Shown here: in pieces, positions 1 to 7,981 of the stretch | Layout of the letters: the number at the start of each line of letters is the position of its first letter | How positions within the stretch are numbered: position 1 is the first letter of the stretch | From: Candidatus Companilactobacillus pullicola | GTDB taxonomy: Bacteria; Bacillota; Bacilli; Lactobacillales; Lactobacillaceae | Reading direction: 5' to 3' | DNA: 43,137 nt | NCBI GenBank assembly: GCA_019116025.1 | Contig: DXCM01000018.1 | Span: 1 to 43,137, forward strand | Made by a program: the position numbers and the translations under genes | The notes under the pieces: generated by a model | Told to the model about the DNA's origin: nothing | The model's database searches: none | The model's input: only the letters and a program-made list of their open reading frames with translations

Positions 1-152
1 GCATGTTTCTCTCCAGCAATGCTCATTGCCTTTAGAATGGCATCGATTTGTTCTTGACTAAAAGTTGAAATATCAACTGCGGCTTGATGGCCCGCTCTGG
101 CAAGGTCTCTGGCTTCTTGAATTGATCTTAAATCTTTATCAAAATTCTCCAT
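1..152 (-). CDS. CoA-acylating aldehyde dehydrogenase, N-terminal part (cut by window edge)
   Basis: The first 50 codons of a minus-strand gene that runs off the left edge. The visible residues begin MENFDKDLRSIQEARDLARA, which resembles the N-terminal helix of EutE/PduP/CutF-type CoA-acylating acetaldehyde dehydrogenases; this helix is often the signal that sends the enzyme into a microcompartment. The start at 152 is preceded by AGGAGAGCGAAC. It follows the tailed shell-protein gene by about 20 bases and is clearly in the same operon. The expected reaction is acetaldehyde + CoA + NAD+ to acetyl-CoA. Its catalytic region is outside the window, so activity cannot be judged. It matters because the other aldehyde-dehydrogenase-like gene of this operon (7982-9409) lacks its catalytic cysteine. 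Confidence 0.8.
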   Translation of the reverse strand, partial: MENFDKDLRSIQEARDLARAGHQAAVDISTFSQEQIDAILKAMSIAGEKH

Positions 153-173
153 GTTCGCTCTCCTATATAATTA

Positions 174-728
174 CTAACCTTCCTTATCAGAATTCAATAT
201 TTCAGTAATAATCTGCTTCTTACTCATCTTTTGTAAATCGGCATCTGATATGTTCAAGTTCGTTTTAGTTTTTACTATTTTTCTTAATTCAGCGATTCGT
301 TTTGGTTCCAATTCCTCTGGTTTAAAACCAATTGGTTTTGCCTTTGGTTCATCTGCTGCCAATGGTGCTTCTGGTACGGGTGTTTCTTCCACACCTTCAA
401 CGACTGGCTCAGCTTCAACTACTTCTTCAGCAACTTCTTCTGGAACCTTTTTAGTTTTGGGATCGTCCAAAAGTGGTTCGATCTCTGGATCAGGTCTGGC
501 AATGACGTGTTTGGATACTAGGAAATCTCCTAATTGTTCGACTGCACTAGCTCCAGCGTCAACGGCTGTTTTTACAGCTCCGACATCCCCGACAACTGAT
601 ACTGTTACTAATCCGCCACCGACGAATTCTCTTGATACCAAGTCAACTTCAGCAGTTTTTAACATGACATCACTGGATTCAATAGCGGCGATCAGTCCAT
701 TGGTTTCTATTAACCCTAATGCTTGCAT
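174..728 (-). CDS. BMC-H shell protein with long C-terminal extension
   Basis: Residues 1-90 form a standard hexameric shell domain (MQALGLIETNGL at the start, pore loop around FVGGGLVTV, then GDVGAVKTAVDAGA). A glutamate-, valine- and proline-rich linker of about 50 residues follows. The tail is a basic helical segment of about 45 residues containing LRKIVKTKTNLNISDADLQK, which looks like a SAP- or Rho-N-type fold. Total length is 184 residues against about 90-100 for a plain BMC-H. I place the start at 728 because GGAGG lies 5 bases upstream; an ATG 12 bases earlier would sit on the ribosome binding site. Tailed shell proteins such as PduK and EutK occur in other microcompartments. The tail's role is unknown: it could bind nucleic acid or cargo, or face the cytosol. 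Confidence 0.9.
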   Translation of the reverse strand: MQALGLIETNGLIAAIESSDVMLKTAEVDLVSREFVGGGLVTVSVVGDVGAVKTAVDAGASAVEQLGDFLVSKHVIARPDPEIEPLLDDPKTKKVPEEVAEEVVEAEPVVEGVEETPVPEAPLAADEPKAKPIGFKPEELEPKRIAELRKIVKTKTNLNISDADLQKMSKKQIITEILNSDKEG

Positions 729-753
729 AATTACCTCCATTAATTTTTATGAA

Positions 754-1341
754 TTATTCAGTTAAAGAATAAACAAGTTCGACATCTTTAAAGGCTTTGA
801 CCGTGACATTGGCATCTTTAGGAATAAAGATGATGTCGCCTTCTTTTGATACACACGAATTCTCATCAATGGAGATATCTAATGCTCCTTTGGATATGTA
901 TAGATAGGTGTCATTTCCAATGGTTTTAGTTAGTTCAGTATGATTCAGTCTGGCTAAGCCAAACTTTGATTTATTAGAATTTCCGTAAGATATACTGCAA
1001 TATTTACCAGAACCACCATCAGTACAGTTAGGAATATCAGTAAAATGAATACTGCTTCCATCAATGACTTTCAATCCATTAGAATCGAGTCTCATAACAT
1101 ATCGATTATTCAAAGAATCTTTCAAAATCTTTTTAATGATTGACATGATCAATTCTTCGGAAATATTTTTAGAACTCGCATCTTTTTTCTCTTCTGATTT
1201 AACAACTTTGACGTTTAGGCCATACTCTTCAATTAAGTCTTGGGCTAAAGGTGTGATGATCGTATCTTGATCAATCTCAATGTTGGTTTGACCATCAGAG
1301 TAAGCGTTTTCAATGGTGCTTGCACATAATGCTTTTTTCAT
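754..1341 (-). CDS. eutQ-like: EutQ-like cupin protein of the microcompartment operon
   Basis: The 195-residue protein begins MKKALCASTIENAYSDG and soon has IITPLAQDLIEEYG, matching the N-terminal pattern of EutQ (a short helix followed by an I-TP-A segment). The C-terminal half, from about residue 95, reads as a single beta-barrel cupin ending in DIIFIPKDANVTVKAF. In ethanolamine systems EutQ has been linked to acetate-kinase activity and to early shell assembly; neither can be read from sequence. It lies 15 bases downstream of the vertex-protein gene and 25 bases upstream of the tailed BMC-H gene. The assignment to the EutQ family is good; its job in a choline compartment is inferred. Confidence 0.8.
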   Translation of the reverse strand: MKKALCASTIENAYSDGQTNIEIDQDTIITPLAQDLIEEYGLNVKVVKSEEKKDASSKNISEELIMSIIKKILKDSLNNRYVMRLDSNGLKVIDGSSIHFTDIPNCTDGGSGKYCSISYGNSNKSKFGLARLNHTELTKTIGNDTYLYISKGALDISIDENSCVSKEGDIIFIPKDANVTVKAFKDVELVYSLTE

Positions 1342-1356
1342 TTGCCAACACCCCCA

Positions 1357-1620
1357 CTAAACTGGTTTACAGCTATCATCGATGATTCCAATCACAGCTG
1401 AATCTATTGGTATGGTATTGTCCCCTAACGCCTGTCTGGCTGCAGTGCCACTAGCTATGATGACTCTGTCGCCAATACCGGCACCAATTACATCACAAAC
1501 TACGATTTGTTCTCCATTCTTTCTACCACCCGTGATCTCTGCCAACATTAATTTTAAGCCGTTCATATTATCAGCTTTTCTGGTTGCCCAGACATTATCT
1601 ATTAATTTAGCTATTACCAT
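1357..1620 (-). CDS. eutN-like: BMC-P pentameric vertex protein (EutN/CcmL family)
   Basis: An 87-residue protein beginning MVIAKLIDNVWATRKADNMN and ending VIGIIDDSCKPV. The pattern of an N-terminal strand followed by a basic WATRK segment, a central LMLAEI strand, then VVCDVIGAGIGDRVIIASG is characteristic of the EutN/CcmL family, whose pentamers cap the twelve vertices of the polyhedral shell. Length is normal for the family. Its start overlaps the end of the upstream permuted shell gene by 7 bases, so the two are translationally coupled. It is the only vertex protein seen in the window, which is enough to close a shell. Confidence 0.93.
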   Translation of the reverse strand: MVIAKLIDNVWATRKADNMNGLKLMLAEITGGRKNGEQIVVCDVIGAGIGDRVIIASGTAARQALGDNTIPIDSAVIGIIDDSCKPV

Positions 1621-1913
1621 TGTTCAGTTTCCCACGTTTTCTTGATCTCTTCGATTGCTGAAGTGACGGAGGCAGTATCACCAAAGATGGCAAGCATAAT
1701 CATATTTTGAGGACAGCTACCCCTGATGTCTTCTGTAGTTACACCGACAGCTTTTTCAGCGATATCTGAGGCTACAACCATTTCGATCAATCTTCCTTGA
1801 ACCAAACCGACTGCATCGATATTTTCGATTTGATCCCTAATTCCAGAACCTTTACGACGATTTAAGATCGCCATGGTTCCTTCACTAGGTGACTTGATAA
1901 TTCTACAATCCAT
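1614..1913 (-). CDS. Circularly permuted BMC-H shell protein (GrpU/CutR/EutS type) with one pore-region Cys candidate
   Basis: A 99-residue shell protein whose secondary-structure order is permuted: an N-terminal strand segment (DCRIIKSPSEGTMAILNRR) precedes the core helix and the closing FGDTASVTSAIEEI element that usually sits mid-protein in BMC-H. This order is known for EutS, PduU, GrpU and CutR. Residues 65-69 read GSCPQ, with Cys67 followed by Pro-Gln; another Cys is at position 3. GrpU of glycyl-radical propanediol compartments binds an iron-sulfur cluster in its central pore through a cysteine, so Cys67 is a candidate ligand here. That is inference: I cannot align it structurally. It overlaps the vertex-protein gene by 7 bases. 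Confidence 0.8.
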   Translation of the reverse strand: MDCRIIKSPSEGTMAILNRRKGSGIRDQIENIDAVGLVQGRLIEMVVASDIAEKAVGVTTEDIRGSCPQNMIMLAIFGDTASVTSAIEEIKKTWETEQW

Positions 1914-1925
1914 ATCTACTGCCTC

Positions 1926-2762
1926 CTAATCTATGATTATATTTGTACAACTTTTGGCAATTCCTAACGGGGTAACAAACATTGGGTTCGTTGGTTTATG
2001 TGTTGTTATTCCAGTTTTCTTTTCAATAATCTTTTCAATACCGCCTAAGCAAGCCGTTCCACCTACTAAGTACAGATCTTTCACATCATATCCGGCAACT
2101 TGTGTCGTTATGATGGTTGAAATCTTTTCGATGACTGGTTTCAAAATTGGTAAGAGCTCTTTGTGATGATCTTTATTTCTCTTATACAGTTCAGCGTCGT
2201 CAATCGAGGTATTCATCGCTCCGGCAATTGTTAAAGTTAAGTGGGTCCCCCCAGTAGCTTCGTCGGATACTTTGACAACCTTGCCATTGTTTAAAATGGA
2301 AATTCCGGTTGTTCCACCACCGATATCTACAATGGCGCCATTTTTAATGTTCAAAACATTATTAGCAGCTGTTGGCTCATCTAAGATAGATGTAATTTCA
2401 AATCCTGCACCCTGTATTACATTTTTGATTGCTCCGCCATCCAGGGACTCTGTGTCCGGTGGAATGGCTGCGGAAGAATAAACAAGTTCTGTATCAAGCA
2501 GATCTTCTAATTTCTTTTTCAGCTTTTTCACTAAAGTAATAGCTCCGAAATAATCAACGATCATTCCATCTTTTACCACGTCTGAATATTCATATGCACC
2601 TGCAACTGGTTCATATTCAGAATTCATAACTACTAGAACTACACAAGCGGTTCCTAGATCGACACCTGTGTAATATATTTCACTTTTATCAATTACTGGA
2701 TTGGCAACAACGGCTTCAAATTTTGAAACTAAATCGTTACAAGCCTGCATACTTTCACCCAT
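1926..2762 (-). CDS. eutJ-like: EutJ-like chaperone (Hsp70/actin-fold ATPase)
   Basis: A 278-residue protein with the actin/Hsp70 nucleotide-binding pattern: phosphate-1 loop VDLGTACVVLVV near residue 33, AAIPPDTE in the middle, DEPTAANNV, phosphate-2 loop VDIGGGTTGISI and adenosine motif VGGTACLGGIEK. This is the EutJ family, carried by ethanolamine, choline and related compartment operons, where it is thought to help fold or reactivate cargo. The length agrees with EutJ. The start at 2762 has GGAGG 7 bases upstream. It follows the EutT-like gene with 2 bases between them, so coupling is likely. Its client here is unknown; CutC is an obvious candidate. Confidence 0.9.
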   Translation of the reverse strand: MGESMQACNDLVSKFEAVVANPVIDKSEIYYTGVDLGTACVVLVVMNSEYEPVAGAYEYSDVVKDGMIVDYFGAITLVKKLKKKLEDLLDTELVYSSAAIPPDTESLDGGAIKNVIQGAGFEITSILDEPTAANNVLNIKNGAIVDIGGGTTGISILNNGKVVKVSDEATGGTHLTLTIAGAMNTSIDDAELYKRNKDHHKELLPILKPVIEKISTIITTQVAGYDVKDLYLVGGTACLGGIEKIIEKKTGITTHKPTNPMFVTPLGIAKSCTNIIID

Positions 2763-2764
2763 AA

Positions 2765-3280
2765 TTAATCCTCCATTAGTTTACGAATCTGATCTACCAG
2801 CTCAACCTTTACTAAATTCAATTGATCTCTTGAATCTAACTGAATCTCACATATCCTTGATAAACACTTCTTAAGTAAAATAATCACTTTATACTTAGGG
2901 TTTCTTAACGTTTCTTTTGTTATAGGTTTACTAAGTACTTCACTTGCGTCACATGAATATATATGTAAATTTGGTGGCATTTCTTGATCAAGCAACTCGT
3001 ATGTTTCATAAAGACTGTTGCCTAATTTGACATCTATTTCATAAGCTTCAACGATGGCAGCCTGTAGATCTAACTTTAAAAGTTCATTAGCAACATCTTG
3101 GCTGTCTGTGATTGACGTCTTATGGACATCTTTCGAATGATCTTTTTCGATTATTTTTATTCCTTTACCTGTTAAAAAACTCTTAGCTTCAGGTGTTAAT
3201 CTGTCGTTCTTAGAAATCAGATATTCTGAAAATTCTGCTTTATGGTAGAGACCCTGCAATTCTCTTTCCGTAATAAACAT
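2765..3280 (-). CDS. EutT-like N-terminal domain protein of the microcompartment operon
   Basis: A 171-residue protein. The N-terminus pairs FITERELQGLY with RLTPEAKSFLTGKGIKIIEK, a pattern shared with the N-termini of EutT cobalamin adenosyltransferases and some EutQ proteins. The rest, including IVEAYEIDVKLGNSLYETYE and a helical C-terminus, resembles the EutT core loosely. I do not see a clear zinc or iron Cys/His cluster of the EutT type, although Cys residues occur at SCDAS and CLSRIC. CutC is a glycyl-radical enzyme and does not need vitamin B12, so an adenosyltransferase would be unexpected; the protein is probably repurposed. It lies 4 bases after the alcohol dehydrogenase gene. Confidence 0.6.
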   Translation of the reverse strand: MFITERELQGLYHKAEFSEYLISKNDRLTPEAKSFLTGKGIKIIEKDHSKDVHKTSITDSQDVANELLKLDLQAAIVEAYEIDVKLGNSLYETYELLDQEMPPNLHIYSCDASEVLSKPITKETLRNPKYKVIILLKKCLSRICEIQLDSRDQLNLVKVELVDQIRKLMED

Positions 3281-3284
3281 ATCT

Positions 3285-4409
3285 TTAGCTTCCTTTAACT
3301 AACTTAAGATATATATTTTCTAAATCTTCTTGTGTAGGAACAACAGGATTAGTTACTGTACATCTATCTTTTAGTGCTGCTTTAGCCATGTCCGGAACTG
3401 CTTTTTTGTATTCATCAACATCAATTCCTAATTGAGAAATTGTCTTTGGAATTGAAACTTGATCAGTTAATCTCTTCAAGTTGCCGATCAATAAATTAAC
3501 AGTGGATCTATCTGTATATGATGAAATATTCAATACTCGAGCAATTTCTGCATAACGATGTAACGCTTCTGTCTCTTTTGATCCATCAATTCCTGAATTA
3601 TATTGAATGACATATGGCAACAACATTGCGTTCAATCTTCCGTGAGCCTTGTGGAATCTACCACCTAAGGCATGAGCCAAACTGTGACAAATTCCTAATG
3701 AAGCTCCACTGAAGGCCATACCAGCCATACAAGATGCGTCGTGAATATCTTTTCTAGCTTCTACATCTTTACCATTCTTAACAACTTTTGGTAACTCGTT
3801 CCAAACGATTCGAATGGATTTTTCAGCTAAAGCATCAGTAAAACTAGTGCTATTCAGTGATACATAAGCCTCCAAGTCATGGGTGATAACGTCCATCCCC
3901 GTGTCGGCTGTGATTGTTGCAGGAACACTCATAGTCAAACTTGGATCTAATATGGCAATATCTGGAATCATATCTTCATCTACCAAAGCATATTTACCAT
4001 TGACACTTGGGTCTGAGATAACTGCAAAGGATGTAACTTCACTACCAGTTCCACTGGTACTAGGTATACAGATCAACTTGATGTCGATATTGTCCATCAG
4101 ATGCTTGATTACCTTGGCTGTGTCCATTGCTGAACCGCCGCCTAAAGCAATGATCGTATCAGGTTTCAATGCTATTCCTTTGAATAACCCGCCTGAAACT
4201 ACATCGATAGAAGGATCAGGAACTACTTCAGAGAAGATGTCATATTTAACATCTAATTTATCTAAAGCATCAGTAACTGCTGAAACCTTGCCGGACTTGA
4301 CCATGAATGGATCACAGACAACCAAGGCGTTCTTGATAGGCATATTGGAAAGTTCGCTGATCGAATTGTTTCCACTAATTATTTCTGTTTTCATACTGAA
4401 TTCAGTCAT
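3285..4409 (-). CDS. cutO-like: Iron-dependent alcohol dehydrogenase of the choline compartment
   Basis: A group III iron alcohol dehydrogenase expected to reduce acetaldehyde to ethanol and regenerate NAD+ inside the compartment. Visible family motifs are the NAD-binding GGGSAMDTAK, the STSGTGSEVT loop, and the metal-binding run of an Asp (DVITHDLEAYVS) and histidines in HSLAHALGGRFHKAHG. The length, 374 residues, is normal. I start at 4409 (MTEFSMKTE) because the ATG 18 bases upstream lies inside the sequence AAAGGAGGG that serves as ribosome binding site. It sits directly after cutD. The substrate is inferred from context; PduQ and EutG are close relatives. Confidence 0.9.
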   Translation of the reverse strand: MTEFSMKTEIISGNNSISELSNMPIKNALVVCDPFMVKSGKVSAVTDALDKLDVKYDIFSEVVPDPSIDVVSGGLFKGIALKPDTIIALGGGSAMDTAKVIKHLMDNIDIKLICIPSTSGTGSEVTSFAVISDPSVNGKYALVDEDMIPDIAILDPSLTMSVPATITADTGMDVITHDLEAYVSLNSTSFTDALAEKSIRIVWNELPKVVKNGKDVEARKDIHDASCMAGMAFSGASLGICHSLAHALGGRFHKAHGRLNAMLLPYVIQYNSGIDGSKETEALHRYAEIARVLNISSYTDRSTVNLLIGNLKRLTDQVSIPKTISQLGIDVDEYKKAVPDMAKAALKDRCTVTNPVVPTQEDLENIYLKLVKGS

Positions 4410-4433
4410 ATGATTCCCTCCTTTCATTTGGTA

Positions 4434-5384
4434 TTAATGTCTTATAACTTTTACAGGAAAATCGTATTCTTTGATCCAACCTTCGATACGGTCCAAATCA
4501 GCATCGGATAAACTTGGATCACCTTTGACTGGATAATCGATTCCTAGTTGTCCGTACTTGTTAACTCCGAGCTTATGATATGGTAGTAAATTAATACCTT
4601 GGAAGTTAGGGTAATCACGATATGGCATTAGGAAATCAATGATTTGATGAATTTCTTTTTCACTATCATTAACACCTTTAAGCATTGGCATTCTGATTTT
4701 AACTTGATATCCACGTTCGAAAAGTTCTTTCAAATTAGCTAAGATTCTTTCATTACTGATTCCTGTTAATTCGTTGTGTCTTACTGGATCCATGTGTTTC
4801 ATGTCATATAAGAACAAATCAATGTAATCTGCCATTTCCATCAATTTATTCATGCGACTGTGTCCACAAGTTTCAATGGCTGTATTGATACCGTCTGCCT
4901 TGCAAGCTTTCAATAAAGCTAATGCAGCATCTGGTTGAGAAGTACATTCACCGCCACTCAAGGTTACGCCGCCGCCTGATTGTTGATAGAAGGCATCATC
5001 TTCATGAATAACTTTCATTAATTCAGGTATGGTTTTAATAGCTCCGGTAATATGGAGTGCATTCATTGGACAAACTTCTTCACATTTGTGACAACCAATA
5101 CAAGAAATATCACGTCTAACACGATGTTGACCATTTTCATCTATGTAGTGGATTCCGCGAGGACAGGCTTCAACACAGGCCATACAATCACTACATAAAC
5201 TTTCTTTGTACATAACTTCGTATTTTCTGTTCATACCTTCAGGATTAGCGCACCATCTACATCTCAATGGGCAACCCTTCATGAATACAATGGTTCTTAT
5301 ACCAGGTCCATCGTATAAACTATATTTCTGAACATTGAAAATCATCGCTTGACGTTCAATGCCATCGTCTACCTTTGCGTCCAT
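4434..5384 (-). CDS. cutD: Choline TMA-lyase activase, radical SAM glycyl-radical activating enzyme
   Basis: Generates the glycyl radical on CutC using S-adenosylmethionine. Counted from an upstream ATG at 5393, the radical SAM cluster motif CPLRCRWC provides Cys41, Cys45 and Cys48. A ferredoxin-like insert follows with two cluster motifs, CSDCMACVEACP (Cys67-77) and CIGCHKCEEVCP (Cys98-108), typical of the activases of CutC and B12-independent diol dehydratase. The glycine-rich SAM segment GGGVTLSGGE is present. I start at 5384, since the ATG at 5393 touches the AGGAG ribosome binding site. It lies about 25 bases after cutC, the usual order. Confidence 0.95.
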   Translation of the reverse strand: MDAKVDDGIERQAMIFNVQKYSLYDGPGIRTIVFMKGCPLRCRWCANPEGMNRKYEVMYKESLCSDCMACVEACPRGIHYIDENGQHRVRRDISCIGCHKCEEVCPMNALHITGAIKTIPELMKVIHEDDAFYQQSGGGVTLSGGECTSQPDAALALLKACKADGINTAIETCGHSRMNKLMEMADYIDLFLYDMKHMDPVRHNELTGISNERILANLKELFERGYQVKIRMPMLKGVNDSEKEIHQIIDFLMPYRDYPNFQGINLLPYHKLGVNKYGQLGIDYPVKGDPSLSDADLDRIEGWIKEYDFPVKVIRH

Positions 5385-5407
5385 TGTTTTCATCTCCTGA
5401 TTGTTAA

Positions 5408-7954
5408 TTAAAAGTGAGTAAGAACTGTACGACTGATAATTTCGTCTTGAACATCCTTACATAATTCAACGAAGAAGGCACTATAACCAGCAACACGAAC
5501 GATCAAGTCACGATATTGTTCAGGATGTTTTTGCGCATCGATCAATGTCTTATTGTCTAGATAGTTGAATTGCATTTGTCCATTTCCTAAAGCACATGCT
5601 GTTCTCAATAACATGATCAAACTTTCTTCACCTTCAGCAGTATCTAGTAAGCTAGACATGATCTTGAAGTTGTGAACCATACCAATGTTCATTGAGTCGT
5701 TAGACATCTTAGAAACAGACTTGATAATAGCTGTAGGTCCTTTGTAATCGGCACCTTGTGTAGGACTGATACCATCTGATAATGGAGTCCAAGCTTTTCT
5801 ACCATTAGCAGAAGCACCTGTCATTTGACCAAATGGTGTATTGTTTGAAATTGACAATGTTCCGTGACTTAAGTTTGAGAACAATGTCTTGTACTTCTTG
5901 TGTTCTTCTTCTGTGTAAGCAATGATGTCAGCAGCAATTAAATCAGCGTAGTCGTCATCATTTCCGTACTTAGGAGCGTCCAAGCAATCTTTACGAGCTT
6001 GATCGTTGTCTTCAAAGTCAGAAACAAGAATCTTGTTTAATTCTTCAAGTGTGTATTTCTTGTCATCAAAGACTAACTTCTTGATAGCAGCCATTGAATC
6101 TGTGTATGTTGCTAATCCTGACCAAACAACACCTGGTCCGTAGTTGTACATTGCACCACCGGCTGATACGTCTTTACCATGTTCCATACAACCTTCGTAC
6201 ATGATTGACATCAATGGCTTAGGTGCTAGGCTTCTGTGAACTCTTTGTGAGATAACAGTTGCAACATCAGTCCATTTAGTAATGTACTTAATTTCTTCCT
6301 TAACAGCAGCATCGAATTCTTCGTATGTCTTGAATTTCGATAGATCACCCATATCTGGACAAACTTTCTTGCCGTACCATAGGTCAACACCATGGTTTAG
6401 AACAAGTTCGATACAGATAGGCCATTGTGTATAAGCTGTTGATGTCCATTGATATAGTCGACCAGATTTCTGTGGTTCAACACATCCCATCAAACAGTAG
6501 TCACGAGCATCTTCAAGGGAGACACCTTTAGCAAGCATGATCTTAATGTGCGTGTCATCAAAGTGACATGCTGGGAATCCCATTCCGGCTCTAACAACAT
6601 CAACGATCTTCTTGAGATAAGCACGAGGTGATTTACTGTGAATACGGCAAGCTAGTGAAGGTTGGTAAACCTTAACGTGACGAACAGCATCCATTAATAG
6701 GTAAGTCAAATCGTTAGTTGCATCTAGACCTTGACGTGTCACACCACCGACACACATGTTAACGAATGGTTGGTAACCGGCGAAGAACTTAGATCCACCT
6801 TCACTTGTGATCCACATCATTTCTGACATCTTGATCAACATACATCCAGCAAGTTCGAAGGCTTGATAGTTAGTCATGTTACCGCTTTCAATATCATGCT
6901 TAAACATTGGGTACATGTATTGATCAACACGACCAATTGACATACCCGTTTGGTTCTCTTCAACAACAAGTAGTGATTCAACTGTCCAAACAGCTTGGAT
7001 AGCTTCCCAGAAAGTATCTGGTTTGTGTGCAGGTACCTTAGCGTTAATTTCAGAAATCTTTAGCAATTCAGCTTTTCTCTTAGGATTAGTTTCCTTGTCA
7101 GCCATTTGCTTTGCGTATTCTGACATTCTCTTAGCGTAAATCATTACACCATCAGTTGTGTCGATAACTGACTTGTAGAAGTAAATCTTGTCAATGTCAT
7201 CAGGGTTTTCATAATCTAGTTTTTCAAGATGAGCTTTAGCCTCATTTTGAATATCGATCATACCTTTTTTCATTAAGATAACATCGTAACCAGGATTTGA
7301 ATCTCCACCACCATTTAGTTGATGGTATGAACAGTCAGATACGAATGATTCACCTGATAATTCCCAAACGCCAGCTTCACGGTATTGATCTTCACAATAT
7401 TCATCTACTGACTTACCTTTCCAATATGGGAAAAGTTCTTCACGCATGATCTTCTTGTCTTCATCTGAAATGTAGAATGGATCTTGTGGTCTTGTACCGA
7501 TTGTGTCGATTTCGTCTTCCATCCATCTCCAAGCAATATCAGGAGAGAAAGCACCGGCTCTAGGAGCACCATTTGGAGCACCAACGATCAATTCGTTATC
7601 TTGGATAACTAGTGGTGCTGTTTCACAACAATATTTGAAACATTTAGCACGTAACATGATCTTTGGCATACCAGGATTTTCTTTAGCAATCTTAGTAATG
7701 GCACGTGCACGATAAGTTGTGATCGATGGAACTTGTTTCAAGTAGTTATCCTTTAGGGCTTTCAATCTACTTGTAATTCCGTCTGGAATTTCAGTTTCTT
7801 CATCTTCAACAACAACTTTACTAGGTGTTGCTTCAGCATCTTTAGATACTTCGTTTGAAACTGAACTAAACATTTTCACTAATGCTTGGCGTTCTTCATC
7901 GCTTAAATCTTTAGTAGCTTCAGATAATTTTGCTGAAAAATCTTTAATATCCAT
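5408..7954 (-). CDS. cutC: Choline trimethylamine-lyase, glycyl-radical enzyme
   Basis: Cleaves choline into trimethylamine and acetaldehyde by radical chemistry, without oxygen. The 848 residues contain the catalytic thiyl loop GCVEPQ (Cys491, Glu493) and the radical loop RVAGYSAFF (Gly823). Further choline-pocket residues are Tyr210 in [10 protein letters not shown], Asp218 in the same motif, Phe397 in GYQPF, Thr504 and Tyr508 in [10 protein letters not shown]. As I recall the Desulfovibrio alaskensis numbering (Tyr208, Asp216, Phe395, Cys489, Glu491, Thr502, Tyr506, Gly821), all match with a constant +2 shift, which separates this from propanediol or glycerol dehydratase. The first 55 residues are an acidic helical extension, a plausible encapsulation segment. 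It is preceded by GTGAGGGAATAATAAC and sits at the centre of the operon. Confidence 0.96.
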   Translation of the reverse strand: MDIKDFSAKLSEATKDLSDEERQALVKMFSSVSNEVSKDAEATPSKVVVEDEETEIPDGITSRLKALKDNYLKQVPSITTYRARAITKIAKENPGMPKIMLRAKCFKYCCETAPLVIQDNELIVGAPNGAPRAGAFSPDIAWRWMEDEIDTIGTRPQDPFYISDEDKKIMREELFPYWKGKSVDEYCEDQYREAGVWELSGESFVSDCSYHQLNGGGDSNPGYDVILMKKGMIDIQNEAKAHLEKLDYENPDDIDKIYFYKSVIDTTDGVMIYAKRMSEYAKQMADKETNPKRKAELLKISEINAKVPAHKPDTFWEAIQAVWTVESLLVVEENQTGMSIGRVDQYMYPMFKHDIESGNMTNYQAFELAGCMLIKMSEMMWITSEGGSKFFAGYQPFVNMCVGGVTRQGLDATNDLTYLLMDAVRHVKVYQPSLACRIHSKSPRAYLKKIVDVVRAGMGFPACHFDDTHIKIMLAKGVSLEDARDYCLMGCVEPQKSGRLYQWTSTAYTQWPICIELVLNHGVDLWYGKKVCPDMGDLSKFKTYEEFDAAVKEEIKYITKWTDVATVISQRVHRSLAPKPLMSIMYEGCMEHGKDVSAGGAMYNYGPGVVWSGLATYTDSMAAIKKLVFDDKKYTLEELNKILVSDFEDNDQARKDCLDAPKYGNDDDYADLIAADIIAYTEEEHKKYKTLFSNLSHGTLSISNNTPFGQMTGASANGRKAWTPLSDGISPTQGADYKGPTAIIKSVSKMSNDSMNIGMVHNFKIMSSLLDTAEGEESLIMLLRTACALGNGQMQFNYLDNKTLIDAQKHPEQYRDLIVRVAGYSAFFVELCKDVQDEIISRTVLTHF

Positions 7955-7981
7955 GTTATTATTCCCTCACTTCTCGTGGAA

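Noticed and set aside
250..765. A 171-residue Ser/Thr-rich plus-strand frame
   Set aside because: It is the antisense shadow of the tailed shell-protein gene, has no ribosome binding site, and its composition mirrors that gene.
3883..4413. A 176-residue plus-strand frame opposite the alcohol dehydrogenase
   Set aside because: Antisense shadow of a well-supported gene; no family features.
5408..7954. Reading the glycyl-radical enzyme as glycerol or propanediol dehydratase
   Set aside because: The choline-specific residues (Asp218, Phe397, Thr504, Tyr508 with GCVEPQKSG) are present, and no propanediol-type genes are seen.
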